From Paludibacteraceae bacterium (GTDB taxonomy: Bacteria > Bacteroidota > Bacteroidia > Bacteroidales > Paludibacteraceae): a DNA stretch of 6,354 nt. The notes under the pieces are model-generated. The model made no database searches. It was not told where the DNA came from and saw only the letters and a list, made by a program, of their open reading frames with translations. How positions within the stretch are numbered: the stretch's first letter is position 1; the number at the start of each line of letters is the position of its first letter. The stretch spans positions 1 through 6,354 of the forward strand of contig CANFFA010000147.1 of the NCBI GenBank assembly GCA_947445425.1. The letters run 5' to 3'. The position numbers were made by a program, and so were the translations under genes. Positions 1-5,325 of the stretch are shown piece after piece.

Positions 1-440
1 AAGGTGGAACCGCAGCACTTTATGAAGCCCTTGAGAACAAAACAGCTGGTGCCGTTCGTGGTAATATCTCAAATATCAGCCAAATATCTCAGTCTTTATT
101 GTACAATGTATATTCTTCACCGTCATACGAACAATCCAAAAAAGAAAAATACGATATCTTAAAAAGTCGTTATGTTATTTTGCGTGATGCTTTATCAAAA
201 CCAGCTTATGCTGAATATTTTTCAGCACTTCCATTTAACTCTGGTTATTTTATGTGTGTTGAGCCTAAAAAAGGCTTGGTGGCAGAAGATATTCGCAAGC
301 ATTTATTGGAAAAATATAGTACTGGCGTAATTGTTCTTGGCAACGTTATACGCTTGGCCTTTTCAGCAGTACCACAAGATAAGCTTGGAGAGTTAGTGGA
401 AAACATCTATAAAGCCTGTGTAGATTTAGATAAAAAATAA
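1..440 (+). CDS. PLP-dependent aminotransferase, class I/II fold (C-terminal part, 5' end outside window)
   Basis: The frame is open from the left edge (first complete codon at 3) and stops with TAA at 438-440, giving about 145 C-terminal residues that begin GGTAALYEALENKTAGAVRG. This glycine-rich segment, followed by an NISN motif and later PFNSGYFMC, is typical of the C-terminal half of a fold-type I aminotransferase group common in Bacteroidota and Firmicutes. The arginine at 351-353, in the context IRLAFS, fits the conserved residue that binds the substrate alpha-carboxylate in this superfamily. The PLP-binding lysine lies upstream of the window, so catalytic competence cannot be checked. 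The TTG at 99 is an internal leucine, not a start, because the homologous sequence continues upstream without a break. Amino-donor specificity cannot be read from this part. The gene converges on the amidase gene, and a bidirectional hairpin terminator lies between them. Confidence 0.85.
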   Translation, partial: GGTAALYEALENKTAGAVRGNISNISQISQSLLYNVYSSPSYEQSKKEKYDILKSRYVILRDALSKPAYAEYFSALPFNSGYFMCVEPKKGLVAEDIRKHLLEKYSTGVIVLGNVIRLAFSAVPQDKLGELVENIYKACVDLDKK

Positions 441-492
441 TTTATAAATATACGAACAAGACTTGCTTTTGTTTTATGAAAAGCACATTTAC

Positions 493-552
493 AAAAAAAA
501 TATCCGGCCAATATTATCAATTATAAAGATAAGATGGTCGGATATTTTTTTT
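493..552. terminator. Bidirectional rho-independent terminator between convergent genes
   Basis: The arms 500-510 (ATATCCGGCCA) and 535-545 (TGGTCGGATAT) pair over 11 positions with a single G-U on the + strand reading. The stem continues outward through an A8 tract (493-500) facing a T8 tract (545-552). The apical region contains a second small stem, TTATC at 514-518 with GATAA at 528-532. A T-run therefore follows the stem on both strands, so it can end the + strand aminotransferase transcript and the minus-strand cluster ending with the amidase gene. It begins 52 nt after the aminotransferase stop and ends 11 nt beyond the amidase stop. Confidence 0.88.
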
Positions 553-563
553 ACTAAAAAACG

Positions 564-1160
564 CTATAAATCAGATGAGTGAGTCTTCTGGTTCTGTTTT
601 GCAATAGGTATGCCCAAAGGACGAACTTGTGCAAGGAAACCATCCCAATTCATATTCCATGGATCTGTTTTTCGCTCTGGTGCAATATCACTATGTCTTA
701 AAAGGAATTCAATTTTATGACGTTTAGAGATCTCAGTGACAAGCGTAGTCAAAGATTTAATCTGAAAATCTGTTGGTGAATCATCAAAAGCGTTAATCAA
801 TTCAATTCCAATAGAACAAGCATTCAAATTTTTATGACCATTGGGCAATACACTTTTCCCTGCATGAAAGGCAACATTATTTTCTTTTACCAATCGATAG
901 ATAATTCCGTCCCTTCCAATTACATAATGTGAGCTGACCCCATAACGCGAAAATTGTTTAATGATCAAATCGATATCGTATTTATCCCCACCTGAATTAT
1001 TAAAGGTAGAATGTACAATCACTGCACTAACTTTTCTAGAGGTCACTGAGCGCATACCCCTGACGATCAGCTTGTCATTAATTTTAAGATCATTTGTACT
1101 ACCTAGCAATGAATTGCATAGCAGGCAAAAAACAATAAGTATTCTAATTAATTTTGTCAT
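564..1160 (-). CDS. Exported N-acetylmuramoyl-L-alanine amidase (Amidase_2 / AmpD-AmiD fold)
   Basis: This 198-residue protein should be a zinc amidase that cuts the bond between N-acetylmuramic acid and L-alanine in peptidoglycan or muropeptides. The N-terminus has a basic start (MTKLIR) and a hydrophobic stretch at about residues 6-20, consistent with a signal peptide and periplasmic or membrane-attached action. The family zinc ligands are visible as His50 (VIVHSTF), His156 (LRHSDIAP) and Asp166 (KTDP). Glu120 in GIEL and Lys164 match the catalytic positions of AmpD. Other family marks are SSHYVIGRDG at 76-85 and AFHAG at 97-101. The ATG at 1160 is preferred: the frame extends upstream to 1313, but that extension lies inside the yqaA-like gene, would place non-homologous residues before the signal peptide, and has no good start. 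The gene is last in the minus-strand cluster, 79 nt after the yqaA-like gene. The Cys at residue 15 lacks a normal lipobox. Similar folds occur in phage endolysins and peptidoglycan recognition proteins, but the export signal and location favour a cellular cell-wall recycling or remodelling enzyme. Confidence 0.88.
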   Translation of the reverse strand: MTKLIRILIVFCLLCNSLLGSTNDLKINDKLIVRGMRSVTSRKVSAVIVHSTFNNSGGDKYDIDLIIKQFSRYGVSSHYVIGRDGIIYRLVKENNVAFHAGKSVLPNGHKNLNACSIGIELINAFDDSPTDFQIKSLTTLVTEISKRHKIEFLLRHSDIAPERKTDPWNMNWDGFLAQVRPLGIPIAKQNQKTHSSDL

Positions 1161-1214
1161 ACAACATTGTAAAGTGTTTATATAAAAATTCAAAATGTAG
1201 TTGTATAGCTTGAA

Positions 1215-1224
1215 CCACCTCCTA
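1215..1224 (-). other. Stray perfect Shine-Dalgarno-like sequence in the yqaA-amidase gap
   Basis: On the minus strand this reads AGGAGGTGGT, of which the first eight bases are a full match to the 3' end of 16S rRNA. It lies 54 nt before the amidase ATG, much too far to place a ribosome there, and no ATG, GTG or TTG stands at normal spacing after it. Genes of Bacteroidota generally lack such sites. Its role is unknown and chance cannot be excluded. Confidence 0.35.
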
Positions 1225-1239
1225 ATTAATAAATTAAAA

Positions 1240-1680
1240 CTACATAAATAGCCCGTTGAAATACATCCAAACAATGTATCTAACAAACTTACCGAGCAAC
1301 ATAGACCCTGCAACTATCCATACATTACAGCGAAAAAAGCCTGAAGCTACAGCAATAATATCACCGATACCCGGCAAAAAAGAAAAGAAGGCTATCCAAT
1401 CACCATGTTTATGAATTTTGTCGGTAAACTTATCAATTTTCTGTTTTTTCACTCCTATATATTTTTCTATCCACTCCAATTTACCTAGAAGTCCAAGATA
1501 ATAACAGGTCATTCCTCCCAACCAATTTCCTAAAGTAGCAATGAATACGCAACTCCAAGCATCAAATCCGCCAAATACCATGGCTGAAAAAACGACTTCA
1601 GAACTAAAGGGCACTACTGTCGCGGCCAAAAATGAAGCTAAAAAAAGGCCAATATAACCCAGTTCTAAAAATCCAATCAT
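1240..1680 (-). CDS. yqaA: YqaA family inner-membrane protein (DedA/VTT superfamily)
   Basis: This 146-residue, strongly hydrophobic protein has the layout of YqaA, the short branch of the DedA/SNARE-associated (VTT) superfamily; from memory, E. coli YqaA is about 142 residues. The N-terminal re-entrant or membrane segment has the acidic motif VVPFSSE (residues 22-28). It is followed by a small-residue segment GNWLGGMTCYYLG (51-63), a basic linker (67-92), and the second signature FLPGIGDIIAVASGFFR (101-117), with Pro103 and Asp107. A final membrane helix covers about 121-143. DedA relatives are linked to lipid carrier or phospholipid translocation and proton-dependent membrane homeostasis, but the YqaA branch has no firm function. 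The ATG at 1680 was chosen; it leaves a single base after the preceding TAA (TAA-T-ATG), which suggests translational coupling. A TTG at 1692 would give four more residues and an overlap, with less support. The gene is third in the cluster. The symbol marks family membership, not proven orthology. Confidence 0.85.
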   Translation of the reverse strand: MIGFLELGYIGLFLASFLAATVVPFSSEVVFSAMVFGGFDAWSCVFIATLGNWLGGMTCYYLGLLGKLEWIEKYIGVKKQKIDKFTDKIHKHGDWIAFFSFLPGIGDIIAVASGFFRCNVWIVAGSMLLGKFVRYIVWMYFNGLFM

Positions 1681-1681
1681 A

Positions 1682-2683
1682 TTAAAGTGCAAATAATTTT
1701 GAAATTATAAAGGCAGTATTTAGAACGCAAAAAACAACAAACAAAATGGCATAGAAATTATTTTCTTTCAAAGTAAATGCATGTGAAACCAGTAAAGCAT
1801 AAAGAATTGCCAAGATGGGTAGGAAAAGTTCTATTTCTTGTGCATAAACAAGCGCGAGAATAGAGAGTGCAAAAAGAATCAGTATTAAAAAATTTAATCT
1901 CGTTCGTGTTTGGATGGCATCGCCATGGGCATTCGAAAACAGACCAATTAAGCCTAAAAATAAGACAACACTCACTCCCACGATGTAAGCAATATTTAAA
2001 ATCGGAAGAGTCATTAAGTCTATACCAAGAACTAATTCAGCATTTAAAACCTCTATCGGATTGAAATTGGGGTGAAGATAGGCGTAGATAGAAACATATA
2101 TGAGCCAAGGACTCAGTATGCCGAAAAGACTAGCTAAAAATGTACGAAGAGAGAAACTTTGAAACATGACAAAGCCCATCCAGCAAAAAGGCATTAAAAA
2201 AATCAGTGGATTGATCAATAGACTTGCTACCCCAATAGCGAAACTACCCATAAATGCTTGTTCAACACCTTCTATATCTTTTTGCATGTTGAAAAAATAA
2301 AACAAAGCAACAATAAAAAGAGTGAGGGCAAGATGAGATTCATTTAACAAATGTGTCTCAGTCCAAGCACTCATTAAAATCATAAAAATGATAATCGGGA
2401 GGAAAGTCCTAGTCCTAATGAGTGAGTATTGACTGTTTAATTGTGCAAGTAGAAAAGCATTCAAAACTGTAAACAATAGAGTTATAGTACTGAATGATAT
2501 AATGTTATGTAGCACATTCAGTTGAATAGACTTTACAAGTGGATTTACACTTTCATTTACATTAGATAAATGAGAACCTAGATCGGCCAAAAACCAAAAT
2601 GCAACACATCCTATCGTTAATAAAATTGCGATGGGTATACTTGGCGTAATGACATTCTTCAATGATAATTTATAGTTTAGCAT
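1682..2683 (-). CDS. Polytopic membrane protein, DUF6427-like (Bacteroidota)
   Basis: This 333-residue protein is almost entirely hydrophobic, with about nine or ten likely membrane helices (near 13-34, 60-80, 92-107, 116-132, 146-175, 180-201, 225-249, 264-281, 286-304 and 309-329). The segment AFLLAQLNSQYSLIRTRTFLP (76-96), the pattern of small and aromatic residues through FMGSFAIGVASLL (144-156), and a GILSPWLIY block (188-196) resemble the Bacteroidota family DUF6427, as I remember it. Older annotations of similar proteins as carotene monooxygenases are, in my view, not supported by sequence. No catalytic motif is visible and the function is unknown. The ATG at 2683 is preferred to a TTG at 2704; it lies 33 nt after the stop of the M3 peptidase gene, behind an A-rich leader usual for this phylum. 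The stop is one base before the yqaA-like start, so the two membrane proteins are probably made together. Confidence is high that it is a real gene, moderate for the family name. Confidence 0.78.
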   Translation of the reverse strand: MLNYKLSLKNVITPSIPIAILLTIGCVAFWFLADLGSHLSNVNESVNPLVKSIQLNVLHNIISFSTITLLFTVLNAFLLAQLNSQYSLIRTRTFLPIIIFMILMSAWTETHLLNESHLALTLFIVALFYFFNMQKDIEGVEQAFMGSFAIGVASLLINPLIFLMPFCWMGFVMFQSFSLRTFLASLFGILSPWLIYVSIYAYLHPNFNPIEVLNAELVLGIDLMTLPILNIAYIVGVSVVLFLGLIGLFSNAHGDAIQTRTRLNFLILILFALSILALVYAQEIELFLPILAILYALLVSHAFTLKENNFYAILFVVFCVLNTAFIISKLFAL

Positions 2684-2716
2684 CTGATTGCTTTTTAATT
2701 GCAATGAATTTTATAC

Positions 2717-4810
2717 TTATTTCAAACCCCTTCTTTTTAACAATGCCGCTGGATTTGGCTTTGCAGCTCTAAATTTAATATAAAGTTGCATTGGATCTTC
2801 GGTATCACCTCGCTCTAGAATAAATTCTCTAAAGTTGGTGGCTACTTTTCTATCACAAACACTACCTGCTTCTTTAAAAGCTTGAAATGCATCGGCATCA
2901 AGTACTTCAGCCCAAGTATAACTGTAATAACCAGCAGAATAACCGCCACCAAAGATATGATTAAAATAGCTACTTCGATAACGGACAACAATTTGTGGTA
3001 TCAAACCCATTCTCGTCAATGCTTTGTTTTCAAATTGATTAACATCAAAATTGCTTGTATCTTTTATGGTGTGATAATCCATATCTAGCAAGGCTGCTGA
3101 AAGCAATTCAGTCATTGCAAAACCTTGATTAAAAGTTGATGCCTTTTGAATTTTTTCAATTTGAGCATTTGGAAGCAGCTCTCCACTTAAATAATGATGT
3201 GCATAAGTATTTAGAACCTCTGGCTCCCAGCACCAATTTTCCATAATTTGTGAGGGTAATTCAACGAAATCCCTTAAAACATTGGTTCCAGACAAACTTG
3301 GGTAGTTACATTGTGATAGCAAACCGTGCAACGCATGTCCAAATTCATGAAAAAGTGTTTCCACCTCATCCATAGTCAGTAGCGATGGTTGATCTACTGT
3401 TGGTTTGGTAAAATTACCGATATTGCAAATAATAGGTCTATGATTTATCCCATTTTTGATAAATTGATCCGTAATATTATTCATCCAGGCACCAGCATGT
3501 TTCCCTGCTCGAGGAAAATAGTCAGTATACAAAACACCTATCAAAGATCCATCCTGATCACTTACTTCAAATACCTCAACATCTGGATGATACAAAGGCA
3601 TATCCTCAAGCTTCTTAAATTTTAAGCCATACAATTTTGTCGCCAAATCAAATACGCCTTTGCGTACATTTTCCAATTTAAAATAAGGTTTTAAAGCCTC
3701 TTCATCCAAATCATATTTTGATTTACGTAGTTTTTCAGAATAAAACCACCAATCCCAAGGTTCTAGATTTTCCCCTTTCCCCTCAACATTCATTAGCTTT
3801 TGGAGTTCAGCAGCTTCCACTTTAGCCTTATTCAATGCTGGCTCCCAAACTGTTGCTAGAAAATCATAGACCTGCTTAGGTGTTTTAGCCATCGTATCAT
3901 CTAAGATAAAATCAGCTGCCGTTTCAAATCCCAACAATTTTGCTTTTTGTAAGCGAAGTTCAATTATTCTATTAATAACCAGCTTATTGTCTTTAGAATT
4001 ATCATTATCTGCACGTTTGGTATAAGCCACAAACAGCTCTTTGCGCAAATTTCTATTCTGACTATACTGAAGCACTGGTATGAAGCTCGCTTTATGGGTA
4101 GTGAATAGCCATTTACCTTCTTTACCATCCAATTTGGCTGCCTCAGCAGCAGCTTGACAAACACTTTTCGGTAAACCGATTAAATCAGCTTCATTCTCAA
4201 TGACTTTTTTATAGGAATTGGTTTCATCCAAAACATTCTGACCAAAAAGCAACTCAGCTAAACCAAGCTCTTTGTTAATTTCTCTGAGTTGATCTTTTTG
4301 TTTCGAATTCAGGGCAGCACCACTACGAATAAAATTCTTGTAATATTTTTCCAAAAGTCGCAACTGCTCCAGATTAAGCGCTAAATTAGTTCTATTTTGA
4401 TACAGCTTCTCTATTCGAGAGAAGAGTGTTGGATTCAGATAGATATTATCGTTGTGTTCAGTCAAAACAGGTGAAATCACATTGGCAATTTCTGTCATCT
4501 GCTCATTGGTTTCAGCAGAGTATAGGTTAAAAAAGACAGAAGATACTTTTTTAAGTAATTCACCACTAAAATCAAGTGCGGCAACAGTATTCTCAAAACT
4601 TGGGCTCAATGAATTTTCAGCAATTGCATTTATTTCAGCTTGTTGCTGTTTTATGCCCTCATTAAAAGCTGGTTGATAATGTTCAATTCTAATTTGATCA
4701 AAAGGAGGTGCACCGTATTTATTTTTGTAGGATTCAAAAAACGGATTGCTATTGGTGGAAGATAGTGTCATTGATAGAGTAATCAAAAGAGTAAGTAATG
4801 TTTCTTTCAT
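2717..4810 (-). CDS. M3 family zinc oligopeptidase / peptidyl-dipeptidase (Dcp/oligopeptidase A type), exported
   Basis: This 697-residue protein is a full-length thimet-type metallopeptidase that should degrade short peptides. The zinc motif HEFGH lies at residues 488-492, and Glu517 in DFVELPSQIMENW, exactly 25 residues after the second histidine, is the third ligand expected in family M3. The helical N-terminal domain starts with NPFFESYKNKYGAPPFDQI, a usual opening for Dcp-like proteins. The C-terminal segment HIFGGGYSAGYYSYTWAEVLDAD (residues 618-640) supplies the substrate-binding glycine/tyrosine loop, and the protein ends in LLKRRGLK. The chosen ATG at 4810 gives MKETLLTLLITLSMTL, a signal peptide, so the enzyme probably works in the periplasm. 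An in-frame ATG at 4867 would add 19 residues. The VELPSQxMENWCWEPE stretch is closer to oligopeptidase A, while the surroundings resemble Dcp, so exact cleavage mode (endo- or dipeptidyl release) is open. It is the first gene of the four-gene cluster, and TAnnTTTG boxes lie upstream. No defect was seen. Confidence 0.9.
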   Translation of the reverse strand: MKETLLTLLITLSMTLSSTNSNPFFESYKNKYGAPPFDQIRIEHYQPAFNEGIKQQQAEINAIAENSLSPSFENTVAALDFSGELLKKVSSVFFNLYSAETNEQMTEIANVISPVLTEHNDNIYLNPTLFSRIEKLYQNRTNLALNLEQLRLLEKYYKNFIRSGAALNSKQKDQLREINKELGLAELLFGQNVLDETNSYKKVIENEADLIGLPKSVCQAAAEAAKLDGKEGKWLFTTHKASFIPVLQYSQNRNLRKELFVAYTKRADNDNSKDNKLVINRIIELRLQKAKLLGFETAADFILDDTMAKTPKQVYDFLATVWEPALNKAKVEAAELQKLMNVEGKGENLEPWDWWFYSEKLRKSKYDLDEEALKPYFKLENVRKGVFDLATKLYGLKFKKLEDMPLYHPDVEVFEVSDQDGSLIGVLYTDYFPRAGKHAGAWMNNITDQFIKNGINHRPIICNIGNFTKPTVDQPSLLTMDEVETLFHEFGHALHGLLSQCNYPSLSGTNVLRDFVELPSQIMENWCWEPEVLNTYAHHYLSGELLPNAQIEKIQKASTFNQGFAMTELLSAALLDMDYHTIKDTSNFDVNQFENKALTRMGLIPQIVVRYRSSYFNHIFGGGYSAGYYSYTWAEVLDADAFQAFKEAGSVCDRKVATNFREFILERGDTEDPMQLYIKFRAAKPNPAALLKRRGLK

Positions 4811-4867
4811 ACGAAAAGAAAATGATTGGGCTGAAATTGGAGTTAATATCAGATTAAAAATTAGCAT

Positions 4868-5045
4868 CTACAAATTAATGGTTTTTAATCAAATTTGCTG
4901 ATACAAAGATACAAATAAGTGTGTGTTGTAATGGTTATTAATTGTTCAAAACTAGGCAATTGGTGTTAAATAGATTGAACTAAAGCTGCCACTATATTCA
5001 AATAAAAATAACAAATATACTTTCATCGCCTAAATTATCGCTTTT
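4868..5045. other. Gene-free segment upstream of the M3 peptidase
   Basis: I see no credible coding frame here on either strand. The stretch is AT-rich and holds three minus-strand TAnnTTTG boxes (4904-4911, 4947-4954, 5012-5019), so it is best read as the promoter region of the cluster. With the inverted repeat at 5046-5244 and the short segment 5245-5325 next to the ribF stop, it makes up the longest gene-free region of the window. The segment 5245-5325 shows nothing I can name. Confidence 0.5.
4904..4911 (-). promoter_or_regulatory. Candidate Bacteroidota -7 box (TATCTTTG) for the peptidase-amidase cluster
   Basis: On the minus strand the sequence TATCTTTG fully matches the TAnnTTTG -7 consensus of the Bacteroidota primary sigma factor. 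Transcription would begin near 4898, leaving a leader of about 88 nt to the ATG at 4810 and about 31 nt to the alternative ATG at 4867. No clear TTTG -33 element stands at normal spacing, so support is moderate. Two further TAnnTTTG matches on the same strand lie at 4947-4954 and 5012-5019. Confidence 0.42.
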
Positions 5046-5055
5046 AAAAGTTTAC

Positions 5056-5089
5056 CACTAAGGCACTCAGTTCACTTAGTTTCACTAAG
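5056..5089 (+). repeat. Four degenerate CACTNAG heptamers with spacers of 1, 2 and 3 bases
   Basis: The left arm of the large inverted repeat holds CACTAAG (5056-5062), CACTCAG (5064-5070), CACTTAG (5073-5079) and CACTAAG (5083-5089), separated by g, tt and ttt. Only the fifth base varies. Three inverted copies follow at 5157-5163, 5220-5226 and 5228-5234. Three left copies have a partner in the nested stem; the one at 5083-5089 has none. Confidence 0.7.
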
Positions 5090-5131
5090 AAAAATAAAGA
5101 AATAAACACTAGTAAATTGACTAGTAGCTTA

Positions 5132-5155
5132 AAATAAAACATTTATGTTTTATTT
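5132..5155. repeat. Perfect 11-bp hairpin within the inverted-repeat element
   Basis: AAATAAAACAT (5132-5142) and ATGTTTTATTT (5145-5155) are exact reverse complements separated by TT. It sits near the centre of the larger element. Just to its left, ACTAGTA occurs twice (5108-5114 and 5120-5126); since ACTAGT is itself a palindrome, these copies can also pair with each other. The AT-rich stem is weak as RNA but can extrude or act as a binding site in DNA. Confidence 0.7.
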
Positions 5156-5325
5156 CCTAAGTGATCTATTTTTCAAGCAGCTGAATTTAAGTTTAATAAA
5201 CTTCATGAAAGTCAGTATACTTAGTGTCTTAGTGGTGAGATTTTTTAGTTATTCATTTATTTGCATTTAATATAAACGTAATTTCACCACATTAGAAATA
5301 TAGAACAAAACCATCAAATAAATAT

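Larger units (their letters stand above)
5046..5244. repeat. Large nested inverted repeat built on CACTNAG heptamers (REP/MITE-like element or structured RNA)
   Basis: The outer arms 5054-5071 (ACCACTAAGGCACTCAGT) and 5219-5236 (ACTTAGTGTCTTAGTGGT) pair over 18 positions with 16 Watson-Crick pairs, one G-U and one mismatch. Pairing continues outward to about 5046/5244 with one more mismatch and two G-U. Directly inside, TCACTTAG at 5072-5079 pairs perfectly with CTAAGTGA at 5157-5164. Inside that is a perfect 11-bp hairpin, 5132-5142 with 5145-5155. The right side carries an extra 54 bases (5165-5218) with its own stem, AAGTTTA at 5189-5195 with TAAACTT at 5197-5203. The element lies 81 nt after the ribF stop and contains no coding frame or transposase. 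A T6 run at 5241-5246 would follow the right arm on the + strand. Non-autonomous mobile element, dispersed palindrome or transcribed RNA structure are all possible. Confidence 0.72.

Noticed and set aside
1114..1128. Lipobox in the amidase signal peptide (Cys12/Cys15)
   Set aside because: The residues before each Cys (hydrophobic L/F, no G/A/S at -1) do not form a lipobox; an ordinary signal peptide or anchor is more likely.
1191..1199. TACATTTTG as a -7 box for a separate amidase promoter
   Set aside because: The spacer between TA and TTTG is three bases instead of two, and no -33 TTTG lies upstream; weak evidence.
1146..1220. Small minus-strand frame beginning with GTG at 1219 (VVQAIQLHF...) after the SD-like site
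   Set aside because: The GTG lies within the SD-like sequence itself, the frame is about 24 codons and runs into the amidase start, and its composition suggests no real peptide.
1161..1313. N-terminal extension of the amidase frame by 51 residues
   Set aside because: It overlaps the yqaA-like coding region in another frame, precedes a good signal peptide with unrelated sequence, and would begin inside another gene; the ATG at 1160 explains the protein.
1681..1692. TTG start for the yqaA-like gene, overlapping the upstream gene
   Set aside because: The ATG at 1680 gives a normal family length and a tight one-base junction; the four extra residues add nothing recognisable.
2882..4676. Several open frames inside the M3 peptidase gene (2882-3088, 3389-3625, 4452-4676 on +, 3964-4164 on -)
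   Set aside because: They lie fully within a conserved coding region, have no domain features and unnatural composition; they are shadows of the real gene.
5056..5089. CRISPR-like array in the heptamer repeats
   Set aside because: Repeat units are seven bases with spacers of one to three bases, far below CRISPR dimensions, and no cas gene is present.
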